Below, piece after piece: positions 34,661 to 43,649 of a DNA stretch of 64,000 nucleotides; positions within the stretch are counted from its first letter, which is position 1, and the number at the start of each line of letters is the position of its first letter. The notes beneath the pieces are model-generated. The model was not told where the DNA came from, searched no databases, and saw only the letters and a list, made by a program, of their open reading frames with translations. Where the stretch lies: assembly GCF_000767615.3 (NCBI RefSeq), contig NZ_CP009553.3, positions 930,001 through 994,000 of the forward strand, read 5' to 3'. The position numbers and the translations under genes were made by a program. Source of the stretch: Pandoraea pnomenusa. GTDB lineage: Bacteria; Pseudomonadota; Gammaproteobacteria; Burkholderiales; Burkholderiaceae.

Positions 34661-34871
34661 GACAGGCTCCGGAAGGGAAATCGGGGGAAGCGTGGGCTCG
34701 GCAATCCGGCGGATCGCCGACACAACCCCGATTCTAGGGAGCGTCATCGTTCAGATAAACGAGGGGATGAGGGATTGATTGTCCCGCATGTCGGGATAAT
34801 ATCCGCGACGAACGCGGACGCCACGGAAGGCGTGCGTGTCCGTCGCGAGGTGCGGCCTGCGACCCGAGGGC

Positions 34872-36122
34872 CTATGCCGTTGCGATCATGCGGTCGAGCA
34901 GCTCGATCCAGTGCTGGACCGGCGCATGATCGCGTGCATGCTCGCCCTTGGCGGTCGCCTGCAGGTGACAGATGCATCCGACGTTGGCCGAGACGACCAG
35001 CTCCGGCGCCAGGGCGTCGAGCGACTTCCATTTGGCATCGCGCAACTGATGGGACAGCCCGGGCTGCGTCACCGAATAAGTGCCTGCCGAGCCACAGCAG
35101 ATATGGCTGTCCTGCGGCAGCACCACGTTCACGCCCACGCCGGCGAGCACCTTCTCCACCACGCCCTTGAGTTGCTGGCCGTGTTGCAATGTGCACGGCG
35201 GGTGGTACGCGATCTTGCCAAGCTTGCGATTCGGGACGCGGCGCTGGAGGGCTTCGAGGTTGTCGAGGAGCACTTCGGACAGATCGCGCGCGAGTTCGGC
35301 GACGCGTTGCGCCTTGCCCGCATACTTCGGATCGTGTCGGAGCAGATGGCCGTATTCCTTGACGGTCGCGCCGCAACCGGACGCATTGATCACGATCGCC
35401 TCGGCGCCGGCTTCGATGTCGGGCCACCAGGCGTCGATGTTGCGGCGCACGTCGTCGAGACCGTCGTCGTGATAGTTCAGGTGCAGGCGGATGGCACCGC
35501 AGCAGCCGGCCGACGCGGGGCGGATCATCTCGATGCCGAGCGCGTCCATGACCCGCGCGGTGGCCTTGTTGACGTTGGGCAGCATGCCCGGCTGCACGCA
35601 GCCCTCGAGCATGAGCATGCGTCGGGCGTGCTTGCCCTGCGGCCAACTGCCGGAGCGCTGCCGATGAGGCACCTTCTCGCGCAGCGAGCGCGGCAGCAAG
35701 GTGCGGAACTGCTGGCCCAGACGCAGTGCCGGTGTGAACAGGGCGCGGTTGGGCAGCACGCGTGCGAGCGTCCAGCGCAGGGCGCGTTCCCCGGCCGGTC
35801 GGCCCACTTGCGCGTCGACATGACGACGGCCGATGTCGGCCAGACGTCCGTACTGCACCCCCGACGGACACGTCGATTCACAACTGCGGCAGGTCAGGCA
35901 CCGGTCCAGGTGGCGCTGGGTCTCGCGCGTCACGCTCTGGCCTTCGACCATTTGCTTGATGAGGTAGATGCGACCGCGCGGGCCGTCGAGTTCATCGCCC
36001 AGCAACTGGTATGTCGGGCAGGTCGCGGTACAGAATCCGCAATGCACACACTTGCGGAGAATGGCTTCGGCTTCGTCGCCATCCGGGGTCTGACGGAGGA
36101 ATTCTGCGAGGTTCGTTTGCAT
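34872..36122 (-). CDS. glcF: Glycolate oxidase iron-sulfur subunit GlcF
   Basis: A 416-residue subunit of the membrane-associated glycolate oxidase, which turns glycolate into glyoxylate. Two 4Fe-4S clusters are shown by CVHCGFCTATCPTY and CLTCRSCESTCPSG. Two CCG domains (SAGCCGAIRLH, ICCGSAGTYS) follow. The ATG at 36122 (MQTNLAEFL) is the conserved start; it lies 8 bp after the GlcE stop. It is the last gene of the operon glcD-glcE-glcF. Confidence 0.95.
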   Translation of the reverse strand: MQTNLAEFLRQTPDGDEAEAILRKCVHCGFCTATCPTYQLLGDELDGPRGRIYLIKQMVEGQSVTRETQRHLDRCLTCRSCESTCPSGVQYGRLADIGRRHVDAQVGRPAGERALRWTLARVLPNRALFTPALRLGQQFRTLLPRSLREKVPHRQRSGSWPQGKHARRMLMLEGCVQPGMLPNVNKATARVMDALGIEMIRPASAGCCGAIRLHLNYHDDGLDDVRRNIDAWWPDIEAGAEAIVINASGCGATVKEYGHLLRHDPKYAGKAQRVAELARDLSEVLLDNLEALQRRVPNRKLGKIAYHPPCTLQHGQQLKGVVEKVLAGVGVNVVLPQDSHICCGSAGTYSVTQPGLSHQLRDAKWKSLDALAPELVVSANVGCICHLQATAKGEHARDHAPVQHWIELLDRMIATA

Positions 36123-36130
36123 CGTCTTCT

Positions 36131-37330
36131 TTAGCAATACAGCCGATGGCGGTTGAAGATGCGGCTCGGGTCGAAAGCTTGCTGCAATCGTTCGCCGATA
36201 GCGTGCAACGCGGCCGGTGGTGGGGTGAACACCCCTGCCGACTTGTCGCCATGGCGAAACAGCGTAGCATGACCGCCCGCGGCTGCGGCAATCGCGCGGA
36301 CTTCGGCGGCGTCGCGCGGCGTGATCCACCATCGCTGCGCGCCGCCCCATTCGATCAGTTGCTCGTCGCCATGCACCAGCGGCGGCGTGGTCGGCGGCAC
36401 CGACAGTCGCCACAGCGGCTGGCCGTCACCGGCGACCGGCGCCGCCGAGAAGAACGGATGTGTCTGCTCGCGCAGCGACTGCCAGAAGCCATGCGCCGCG
36501 ATCGCGTCGAGCGGCTCGCCGCCCATGGCGGCGCGTGCCGCGGCAATCGCGGCCGCGGCGCCACCCAGACGCACGCTCAACATGCCGTCGTGCCACGCGG
36601 AGCCCATGAGCGGCAACGGCTGACCGCCCCAGCGATTGAGTTGTTCGATCGCCTGCGCCTGCGTCATCGCGAAGCGCAACGTGGCCTCGGCCACGGAGCA
36701 GGGCAGGACCTTGATGGACAGTTCGAGGAGCACGCCCAGTGTGCCGAGCGATCCGGCGAGTACACGCGAGACGTCGTAACCCGCCACGTTCTTCATGACT
36801 TGTCCACCGAAATGCAGCACCTCGCCCCGGCCATTCATCACCACGGCGCCGAGGACGAAATCGCGCGGCGCCCCCACGTGCGGGCGCCGCGGGCCGGCCA
36901 GACCGGCGGCGATGCAGCCGCCCAGGGTGGCGTGCGGGCCGAAGTGCGGTGGCTCGAACGGCAGTATCTGGCCCCGTTCGGCCAGCGCCGCCTCGATCTC
37001 GGCGAGCGGCGTGCCGGCACGCGCGGTAATGACCAGTTCGGCCGGATCGTACGAGACGATGCCGCGATAGGCGCGCATGTCGAGCGCCTCGCCCGATGGG
37101 GCCTGGCCGTACCAGCGCTTGGTGTTGCCGCCGCGAATGTCCAGCGGTGTCCCGCTCGACGTGGCCGCAAGGACCCGCTCGCGGATGGCCGCGAGCGCCT
37201 GCGCGGCGGCTTGCATCGGAAGGGGCGCCGCGTTGCGCGATGCGGGCGCCCGGGGGACTTCAGGGACCTGAGGCACGTGAGGCACGTGAGGTGCGTGAGG
37301 TATGTGAGGTACGTGGGGGACTTGCGACAT
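36131..37330 (-). CDS. glcE: Glycolate oxidase FAD-binding subunit GlcE
   Basis: A 399-residue FAD_binding_4 protein and second flavin subunit of the oxidase. Marks: GTPLDIRGGNTKRWYG, PHFGPHATLGGCIAAGLAGP and GGQVMKNVAGYDVSRVLAGS. Residues 2-25 are an unusual Val-Pro-His repeat (PHVPHIPHAPHVPHVPQVPE) absent from the enzyme core, encoded by 9-bp tandem DNA repeats. The ATG at 37330 overlaps the GlcD stop (ATGA), so translation is coupled. Confidence 0.93.
   Translation of the reverse strand: MSQVPHVPHIPHAPHVPHVPQVPEVPRAPASRNAAPLPMQAAAQALAAIRERVLAATSSGTPLDIRGGNTKRWYGQAPSGEALDMRAYRGIVSYDPAELVITARAGTPLAEIEAALAERGQILPFEPPHFGPHATLGGCIAAGLAGPRRPHVGAPRDFVLGAVVMNGRGEVLHFGGQVMKNVAGYDVSRVLAGSLGTLGVLLELSIKVLPCSVAEATLRFAMTQAQAIEQLNRWGGQPLPLMGSAWHDGMLSVRLGGAAAAIAAARAAMGGEPLDAIAAHGFWQSLREQTHPFFSAAPVAGDGQPLWRLSVPPTTPPLVHGDEQLIEWGGAQRWWITPRDAAEVRAIAAAAGGHATLFRHGDKSAGVFTPPPAALHAIGERLQQAFDPSRIFNRHRLYC
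37268..37321. repeat. Tandem 9-bp repeat at the GlcE N-terminus
   Basis: Six consecutive 9-mers (ctgaggcac, gtgaggcac, gtgaggtgc, gtgaggtat, gtgaggtac, gtgggggac) cover 54 bp. They encode repeats of His-Val-Pro-type triplets on the minus strand and are in frame with glcE. Confidence 0.88.
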
Positions 37331-38922
37331 CAGAACCTCGGCAGTTCGGGGTGAGGCAACAGTCCGCCGCGCACGTGCATCTTGCCGTACTCGGCGCAGC
37401 GCGCGCGTGTCGGAATCGCCTTGTCGGCGTTGAGCAGGCCGGCCGGATCGAAGGCGCGCTTCACGGCAAAGAAGGCGTCGCGTTCCTCCGGCGAGAACTG
37501 CACGCACATCGAATTGATCTTCTCGATGCCCACGCCGTGCTCGCCGGTCACCGTGCCGCCGAGTTCGACGCACGCCTCGAGAATGTCGCTGCCGAAGGCT
37601 TCGGCGCGGTGCCACTCGTCGAGATCGTTGCCGTTGAAGAGAATCAGCGGGTGCATGTTGCCGTCGCCGGCGTGAAAGACGTTGATGCAGCGCAGACCGT
37701 ATTGCACTTCCATGGCTTCGATGCGCTTGAGCAACGTGCCGATCGTGCGGCGCGGGATGGTGCCGTCCATGCAGTAGTAGTCGGGCGAGATGCGCCCGGC
37801 GGCGGGAAAGGCGTTCTTGCGCCCCGACCAGAAACGCAGACGCTCGGCCTCGGACGTCGAGACCTGAATGCGCGTCGCGCCCGAGGCGCGCAGCACCGCC
37901 GAGACGCGCGCAATTTCTTCGGCGACCTCTTCAGGGGTGCCGTCCGACTCGCACAGCAGGATGGCCGCGGCGTCGAGGTCGTAGCCCGCGTGAACGAATT
38001 CTTCCACGGCCTGCGTCGCGGGCTTGTCCATCATCTCCAGACCTGCCGGGATGATGCCCGCGGCGATGATCGCGGCCACGGCATTTCCGCCCGCCTCGAC
38101 ATCGTCGAAACTCGCCATGATGACTTGCTGCACCTGCGGCTTCGGCACGAGTTTCACCGTGACTTCCGTGACGACGCAGAACATGCCCTCGCTGCCGATG
38201 AACACGGACAGCAGGTCCAGGCCCGGTGCATCGAGCGCGTGCGAGCCGAATTCGACGACCTCGCCGTCCATTGTCACGGCGCGCACACGCAGCACGTTGT
38301 GAACCGTCAGGCCATATTTCAGGCAATGCACGCCACCGGAATTTTCCGAAACGTTGCCGCCGATGGTGCAGGCGATCTGGGAAGACGGGTCCGGTGCGTA
38401 ATACAGACCGTATGGGGCCGCCGCCTCAGAGACGGCGAGATTGCGCACGCCGGGCTGAACGGTGGCGGTGCGGGCGTAGGGGTCGACTTCGAGAATGCGC
38501 TTGAACTTCGCCAGCGACAGCACGATGCCGTCGGTGATCGGCATGGCGCCGCCCGACAGGCCCGTGCCGGCGCCGCGCGGAACGACCGGCACCTTGTGTT
38601 CGTGGCATGCCCGCAGGATGCGGCACACCTGATCTTCATCGGCAGGCAGCACCACGGCCAGGGGCAGCTTGCGATAGGCCGCCAGCCCGTCGCACTCGTA
38701 GGGGGTGATCTGTTCGCGATCAGTCAACCACAGGGCATCGGGCGCGGCCGCACGCAATGCGGCGAGGCGCCTGGCCCGCGTGAGCTCGTCCACCGGCGCG
38801 AATACGGGTTCGTTCGGCTCCGGGGGCGGCACAGCCACCACGTCGGAACCTGGTGAACGCTGCGGTTCGGCGCCCGTCGCAGCCGACGAGTGGGGAGAAT
38901 AGGGCGACGCATTCGATGCCAT
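37330..38922 (-). CDS. glcD: Glycolate oxidase subunit GlcD
   Basis: A 530-residue flavoprotein, catalytic subunit of glycolate oxidase (FAD-linked oxidase type). Marks: PRGAGTGLSGGAMPITDG for FAD binding, TIGGNVSENSGGVHCLKYG, FIGSEGMFCVVTEVTVKLVP, the substrate/metal site NVFHAGDGNMHP and the C-terminal TVTGEHGVGIEK. The N-terminal 40 residues are Ser/Pro-rich and poorly conserved. It is the first gene of the minus-strand glcDEF operon, divergent from the regulator across 241 bp containing the operator. Confidence 0.95.
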   Translation of the reverse strand: MASNASPYSPHSSAATGAEPQRSPGSDVVAVPPPEPNEPVFAPVDELTRARRLAALRAAAPDALWLTDREQITPYECDGLAAYRKLPLAVVLPADEDQVCRILRACHEHKVPVVPRGAGTGLSGGAMPITDGIVLSLAKFKRILEVDPYARTATVQPGVRNLAVSEAAAPYGLYYAPDPSSQIACTIGGNVSENSGGVHCLKYGLTVHNVLRVRAVTMDGEVVEFGSHALDAPGLDLLSVFIGSEGMFCVVTEVTVKLVPKPQVQQVIMASFDDVEAGGNAVAAIIAAGIIPAGLEMMDKPATQAVEEFVHAGYDLDAAAILLCESDGTPEEVAEEIARVSAVLRASGATRIQVSTSEAERLRFWSGRKNAFPAAGRISPDYYCMDGTIPRRTIGTLLKRIEAMEVQYGLRCINVFHAGDGNMHPLILFNGNDLDEWHRAEAFGSDILEACVELGGTVTGEHGVGIEKINSMCVQFSPEERDAFFAVKRAFDPAGLLNADKAIPTRARCAEYGKMHVRGGLLPHPELPRF

Positions 38923-38972
38923 CAGGCTTGCTCTCGGACGATCGTTGAGGGGTGATGAACTTTTTGCGGTCT

Positions 38973-38994
38973 ACTGGTAGACTGGTCGACCAGT
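38973..38994. promoter_or_regulatory. Palindromic operator in the glcD-glcC spacer
   Basis: ACTGGTCGACCAGT (38981-38994) is a perfect 14-bp palindrome with the TGGT..ACCA core of FadR-type GntR operators. A further ACTGGT half-site lies at 38973-38978, two bases before. It is the likely GlcC site, close to the glcD promoter. Confidence 0.75.
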
Positions 38995-39039
38995 GATCTG
39001 ATTACGTCATCGTATAGGGAATGATCTGATTCCGACTAC

Positions 39040-39051
39040 AGGGTTAACCCT
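39040..39051. promoter_or_regulatory. 12-bp palindrome and direct repeats near the glcC promoter
   Basis: AGGGTTAACCCT is a perfect palindrome. Two copies of tgatctgatt lie at 38994-39003 and 39022-39031, 28 bp apart. These may be secondary regulatory sites. No consensus sigma-70 boxes are evident. Confidence 0.45.
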
Positions 39052-39164
39052 TGCTAAAAGGGAATTCCTCCGGTCGGGTCGTTTCCCTGGCCGGACGGGC
39101 GCCCCTGGCACGTCGGCATCCTGTATCGTGGCATCTGTGAATTTCGTCGAGAACCGAAGCCGAC

Positions 39165-39998
39165 ATGCCGTCCAACGAGCCTTCTCCGTCTAAGTCATCT
39201 CTTTCCGCCGGTGAATCGCCGGGCACCGCCGCAGGATTCGCCCCGGTCACGCCGCCGCCGCGCCTGCGGCTCTCCGACATGGTGTACGAGCAACTGGAGA
39301 CAATGGTGGTCGAAGGCCGGCTTGCGCCGGGCTCGGCATTGCCGTCCGAGCGCGATCTGGCGCAACAGATGGGCGTCTCGCGCCCCTCGTTGCGCGAGGC
39401 GCTGCTGCGGCTCGAGTCCCGCGGGTTGATCGTCGGACGGGCCGGGGGCGGATATCTGGTGGCGAACGCCAGCCAGCCGTTGCTCGCCGAGCCGCTTTCG
39501 CAGTTGATGTCGCGCCACACCAAGACGGTCGACGACGTGCTGGAGATGCGCGAGGTACTCGAGGCCAAGGCCGTGGAGCTGGCGGCACAGCGTGCGACGC
39601 CCGAGGACATCGCGCGTCTCGCACAGGCGCTCGAAGCGCTGGAGGCGGCGTATGCGGCGGGGCGCGACGGCCTGGACGGCGAGGGCGATGCGCGCGGCCA
39701 GACACTGCTCACCCGTGTGCCGGAACTCGATGCGCATTTCCATCTTGCACTGGCCGAAGCGACGCACAATCTCGTGCTGGTGCATCTGATGCACGCGATT
39801 TTCGAGCTGTTGCGCGGTTCGGTCGTCGACAATTACCGGGCGATCGTCGGCCACGGGGCCGATCTGGCGGAACTGATCGACCAGCATCGCCGCATCTTCA
39901 GTGCCGTGGCTTCGCACGACGCCGACAGCGCGCAACGTTCGCTGCGCGAACATCTTGCCTTTATCCGCACCAACTCAGGCGACGTGGCGCCGGATTGA
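39165..39998 (+). CDS. glcC: GlcC-like GntR/FadR regulator
   Basis: A 277-residue FadR-type regulator. After a Ser/Pro-rich lead of about 25 residues, the winged helix reads RLRLSDMVYEQLETMVVEGR, LPSERDLAQQMGVSRPSLRE and ALLRLESRGLIVGRAGGGYL. The FCD effector domain has DVLEMREVLEAKAVELAAQR, FHLALAEATHN and DQHRRIF. Divergence from glcDEF and the shared operator make it the probable glycolate-responsive activator. The symbol comes from context and resemblance. Confidence 0.85.
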   Translation: MPSNEPSPSKSSLSAGESPGTAAGFAPVTPPPRLRLSDMVYEQLETMVVEGRLAPGSALPSERDLAQQMGVSRPSLREALLRLESRGLIVGRAGGGYLVANASQPLLAEPLSQLMSRHTKTVDDVLEMREVLEAKAVELAAQRATPEDIARLAQALEALEAAYAAGRDGLDGEGDARGQTLLTRVPELDAHFHLALAEATHNLVLVHLMHAIFELLRGSVVDNYRAIVGHGADLAELIDQHRRIFSAVASHDADSAQRSLREHLAFIRTNSGDVAPD

Positions 39999-41185
39999 GT
40001 TCGTGCGAGTCCGCGGTCCACGTGTCATTACCGACGCGTCGACGTCGCCTGCCCTGCCCGAGGGCAGGCGACTGCCGGGCACCGCAGGCCGGTCCGCTCT
40101 GGCTCGCCCGCTCCCGGCGATTCGCGCGCGTTGCGGCTTCCCTCGCCCCTCAGCACTTCCGCGACATTCACGTCCCACGCCTCCGGCCTCCGAGCCTTCC
40201 TCCTTTCGGCCGTGCAGGCCTCGCTCCCGCGTTCGAGCGCGATTGACGAGCGCCGAAAATGTCATCGTTTTCCCTGAGCTTGCATGGGCACCGAAGGGGT
40301 GGCCTGACGATTGAACACCCCGTCGCAAGCGGGTGCCGTACGACGCAAACGCTTGAATTCCGTACGTTTACCGCCATTCCGACGCCGACCATACGCGGTT
40401 TGTCCGGGGCATCGATGGGGTGGCACGCGCACCGCTTGCAGACGCTCTCGGGTTGACAGCCATCCGGCCATCGACTAATTTTGGAACCATAAAAAATACT
40501 TAATTCGATATATTGAATCTTGTATATCAGATTCAAAGTGCCGAAACAGCCCGAACGGACTGCTTGGAAATCAAGGGTCGAGGGCTGGATTGGCAGGTTC
40601 ATCGGAGACGGCAATTGGGTAAACCAGTCTTTCCTTTCGGGCAGTGTGTGTGGATGACTACATCTGCACGGACTGCCCTGACGCATACGCCGCGATCCTC
40701 CGGGGAAGTCGCCCGGGACTCGCGGTGTGTCTCATCTCCCTGCCGCCCGTCGCGGGCAGGCGATCTGGCGATTACGCGTCCGCGCGGCGCGCTCGCCTGA
40801 GTGAGAGGGCGCGGCTTGCGATGGGACGGAAGGCATCGACCATGACCTTTCGGCATCACAAGCTGGTCCGCACTCGAAGTCGTTTCATTTGTCACCCTTC
40901 GGCAGCCGGCAACTTGCCGGCGCGGGCTTGGAAAAGCCCGCGTCGCCGCGCCGAAGTGGGGGCCGGAAGTGTCCTTTGACGCTTTCGATAGTCAGTCAGC
41001 CGGGGCTCAAGCCCTGCGAGCGCGCCGCCAGGCTGCGTTCCGCGATCAAGCGGCCAAGCATGAGCCGCAAGTAACGCCAGGAGGCGTGCCATACGTGCCG
41101 ATGCACGGGGCGCGCGATGACGTCGGGCACCGCACTACGAATCGCGGGCCGTCGTCAATCGTCTGACAGGAACAGGAGGCAAGTC
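39999..41185. other. 1.2-kb stretch without a convincing gene
   Basis: No open frame here looks like a protein; short frames are GC-driven and lack ribosome sites. One AT-rich island (about 40480-40540) stands out. A 9-bp inverted repeat with GGAA loop occurs at 40921-40942 (CGCGGGCTT/AAGCCCGCG). The stretch separates glcC from the oxalate-type carrier and may hold a decayed gene or an unrecognised RNA. Confidence 0.5.
40507..40536. repeat. Overlapping inverted repeats in an AT island
   Basis: TTGAATCT (40513-40520) and AGATTCAA (40529-40536) are complementary across 8 bases; GATATA (40507-40512) and TATATC (40523-40528) form a competing pair. It could be an operator or a switching RNA stem. 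Confidence 0.5.
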
Positions 41186-42508
41186 ATGCAAGCAACTGCG
41201 CAACCGGAGGAGAAGACCTCTTTTCTGGGAGGGCGCTGGTCACAACTGGTGATCGGCATCATCTGTATGGGCCTTGTGGCCAATTTGCAGTATTCGTGGA
41301 CGTTGTTCGTCGAGCCGATGCAGGCCAAGCATCAGTGGGGCATCGCAGCCATCCAGGTGGCTTTCTCGATCTTCATCGTGGTGGAAACGTGGCTCGTGCC
41401 GATCGAGGGCTGGCTGGTCGACCGCTTCGGCCCGCGGCCCGTGGTGGCGGGCGGCGCGATCTGCGTGGCGCTGTCGTGGGTCCTGTACTCCTACGCGCAG
41501 ACGCTGACGGTGCTTTACACGGCGGCCGTCATCGCCGGTATCGGTGCGGGTTGCGTGTACGGTACTTGCGTCGGTAACGCGCTGAAGTGGTTCCCGGACA
41601 AGCGCGGTCTGGCGGCGGGTCTGACGGCCGCCGGCTTCGGCGCCGGCGCGGCGATCACGGTGATTCCGATCGCGAACATGATTCGCCAGTCGGGCTACGA
41701 GGCCGCGTTCTTCAACTTCGGCATCATCCAGGGCGTGGCGATCTTCATCCTCGCGCTGCTGCTGGTCAAGCCGCGTGTGCCGAAGGGCCTGACGGCATCG
41801 CGCCGCAATCTGGCGACGAAGGTGGACTACACCTCGGGACAGATGGTTCGCACGCCGGTGTTCTGGGTGATCTATGTGTGCTTCGTGGCGGTCGCCGCCG
41901 GTGGCCTGATGGCGACGGCACAGATCGGTCCGATCGCGAAGGACTATGGCATCGCGTCGATGCCGATGACGCTCTTCGGTGCAACGCTGCCGCTGCTCAC
42001 GATGACGCTGTCGATCGACAACCTGTGCAACGGCTTTACGCGTCCGCTGTGCGGTTTCGTGTCGGACAAGATCGGTCGCGAGAACGCCATGTTCATCATC
42101 TTCCTGGGGGAAGGCGTGGCGATGCTGGGCCTGATGCACTTCGGTCAGAACCCGTACATGTTCGTGTTCTTCGCCGCGATGACCTTCCTTTGCTGGGGCG
42201 AAATCTTCTCGATCTTCCCGGCGCTGTGCGCGGACACCTTCGGTAGCAAGAATGCAGCGTCGAACGCGGGTACGCTCTACACCGCCAAGGGCACTGCCGC
42301 ATTGCTGGTGCCGCTGGCGTCGGTGCTGGCAGTGGGCGGCCACTGGGATCGTGTGTTCATCGCGGCAGCGGTGATCAGCATCACGGCAGCGGTGGCGGCG
42401 AAGTTCGTGCTCGCACCGATGCGCCGCCGCTGGATCGAAAGCGTGAACAACGAGACGCAGACCGTGGCGAGCCCGTCGGTCGCGATCGGAGCGCCGGCCA
42501 GCGAGTGA
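41186..42508 (+). CDS. MFS antiporter, oxalate/formate (OxlT) type
   Basis: A 440-residue, 12-TM carrier. The strong AGGAGG ribosome site fixes the ATG at 41186. Marks: QLVIGIICMGLVANLQYSWT with EPMQAKHQWG (OxlT opening), RFGPRPVVAGG, and CVYGTCVGNALKWFPDKRGL followed by AAGLTAAGFG. OxlT exchanges oxalate for formate; related proteins carry other monocarboxylates. The glcDEF neighbourhood supports a role with C2 acids, but no oxalyl-CoA genes are in the window, so the substrate is uncertain. Confidence 0.82.
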   Translation: MQATAQPEEKTSFLGGRWSQLVIGIICMGLVANLQYSWTLFVEPMQAKHQWGIAAIQVAFSIFIVVETWLVPIEGWLVDRFGPRPVVAGGAICVALSWVLYSYAQTLTVLYTAAVIAGIGAGCVYGTCVGNALKWFPDKRGLAAGLTAAGFGAGAAITVIPIANMIRQSGYEAAFFNFGIIQGVAIFILALLLVKPRVPKGLTASRRNLATKVDYTSGQMVRTPVFWVIYVCFVAVAAGGLMATAQIGPIAKDYGIASMPMTLFGATLPLLTMTLSIDNLCNGFTRPLCGFVSDKIGRENAMFIIFLGEGVAMLGLMHFGQNPYMFVFFAAMTFLCWGEIFSIFPALCADTFGSKNAASNAGTLYTAKGTAALLVPLASVLAVGGHWDRVFIAAAVISITAAVAAKFVLAPMRRRWIESVNNETQTVASPSVAIGAPASE

Positions 42509-42550
42509 GTTCGCGGCAAGACGCGGTGAGCGTCGAGAAAGCAGACGGAG

Positions 42551-42574
42551 CGGGGCGCCGGTGACGGCGCCCCG
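42551..42574 (+). terminator. Terminator of the OxlT-type gene
   Basis: CGGGGCGCC (42551-42559) pairs with GGCGCCCCG (42566-42574) over GGTGAC, followed by TTTT. Confidence 0.85.
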
Positions 42575-42699
42575 TTTTGGTTTGCGCCGCCCGGGGAAGG
42601 CGGTGAGTCGGGGCGACGGACGGGGGGGCGGGCGTGAAAGCCGGCTTTCGAATGTCGGGTCGGGATGCGGCGGCCGGACATCGGCGGCGAGAAACAAAA

Positions 42700-42722
42700 A
42701 AGGCCCGTCATAGACGGGCCTT
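42700..42722 (-). terminator. Terminator of the downstream tRNA-Asn gene
   Basis: AAGGCCCGTC (42700-42709) and GACGGGCCTT (42713-42722) form a 10-bp stem. The A run at 42695-42700 gives the T run for minus-strand transcripts. Confidence 0.88.
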
Positions 42723-42731
42723 TCTGTGTTT

Positions 42732-42807
42732 TGGCTCCTCGACCTGGGCTCGAACCAGGGACCTACGGATTAACAGTCCGGCGCTCTACCGACTGAGCTA
42801 TCGAGGA
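42732..42807 (-). tRNA. tRNA-Asn (anticodon GTT)
   Basis: 76 nt including an encoded CCA. The acceptor stem is TCCTCGA with TCGAGGA. The anticodon loop CTGTTAA gives GTT, and the T arm is CCTGGTTCGAGCCCAGG. It lies downstream of the second copy on the same strand and has its own terminator. Confidence 0.96.
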
Positions 42808-42856
42808 TCAAACTGGGTGTCGTGCATCGCTGTCACGACGCATCGACTAAAACAAA

Positions 42857-42876
42857 GGCCCCGCGTGCGCGAGGCC
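42857..42876 (-). terminator. Terminator between the two tRNA-Asn genes
   Basis: GGCCCCGCG (42857-42865) and CGCGAGGCC (42868-42876) pair with one G-U. On the minus strand it is followed by TTTGTTTT, so the upstream tRNA can be made alone. Confidence 0.75.
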
Positions 42877-42892
42877 ATCGCTTCGGTATTCT

Positions 42893-42968
42893 TGGCTCCC
42901 CGACCTGGGCTCGAACCAGGGACCTACGGATTAACAGTCCGGCGCTCTACCAACTGAGCTATCGGGGA
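42893..42968 (-). tRNA. tRNA-Asn (anticodon GTT), second copy
   Basis: 76 nt with encoded CCA. It differs from the other copy only in one acceptor base pair region (TCCCCGA/TCGGGGA) and one D-loop base. The body is otherwise identical, indicating a tandem duplication. Confidence 0.96.
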
Positions 42969-43072
42969 TCAAAAGAGAAAGCGATTATAGAGGCGGCTTT
43001 CGCACACTGTCAACACTCAGGGCGCATTTTTTCTGCATCCGCCGAGCGACATTCGCCACTATCGCTCGCGGC

Positions 43073-43396
43073 TTAGCGCTCGAGCAGATGGAGCTTGTCG
43101 GTAACGTCCTTCCAGTTGTCCGCGTCGGGCAGCGAAGGCTTCGTCTTGGTAATGCTGGGCCAGTTCGGCGAGAGTTCCGCGTTCAGCGCGATGAACGCCT
43201 GTTGATCGCCCGGCACGTCCTCTTCGGCATAAATGGCATTCACCGGGCATTCGGCCACGCAAACGGCGCAGTCGATGCACTCGTCCGGATCGATGGCGAG
43301 GAAGTTCGGACCTTCGCGGAAGCAATCCACAGGGCAAACGTCCACACAGTCGGTGTATTTACATTTGATGCAGTTTTCGGTGACAACGTGCGTCAT
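43073..43396 (-). CDS. fdxA: Ferredoxin FdxA (4Fe-4S plus 3Fe-4S type)
   Basis: A 107-residue ferredoxin of the Azotobacter FdI type. Motifs are [17 protein letters not shown] (the CxxC spacing that carries the 3Fe-4S) and [15 protein letters not shown] (4Fe-4S). The C-terminal extension after residue 60 is family-typical. It has a CTGGAG ribosome site and a TACAAT-like -10 (minus strand, 43449-43454). It is divergent from pncB and carries electrons in the cytoplasm; the partner is unknown. Confidence 0.93.
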   Translation of the reverse strand: MTHVVTENCIKCKYTDCVDVCPVDCFREGPNFLAIDPDECIDCAVCVAECPVNAIYAEEDVPGDQQAFIALNAELSPNWPSITKTKPSLPDADNWKDVTDKLHLLER

Positions 43397-43649
43397 GCCA
43401 ACTCCAGAGTAGGGCGCGAAACGGCTTCGATTGGCCGTTAAAACGCATATTGTAACGCAGCCCGACGTCGCGGGTGCGAGACCGGAAAGGCTGCCCGTGC
43501 GTGGCGCGGCGGGCAGTCCCGGGACGGCGCAACGTCATGCGTGGCGCCGCTTTGCGGTACGATGTTCGTTGTTTCCCCGCGCGCCATCGCTCATCCGAGC
43601 GCCGGCGCTCGCTGCTCTCACGTGCGTGCTCCCTTCGGGGCCTGTCGTC

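Noticed and set aside
37268..37321. CRISPR-like array
   Set aside because: Units are contiguous 9-mers without spacers, within a coding sequence.
40599..40979. Two overlapping small frames (about 98 and 111 residues) on opposite strands
   Set aside because: Neither has a ribosome site, a typical codon pattern or a recognisable motif.
43431..43649. N-terminal extension of PncB
   Set aside because: The family start [14 protein letters not shown] at 43650 is conserved; upstream residues are Pro/Arg-rich spacer sequence.
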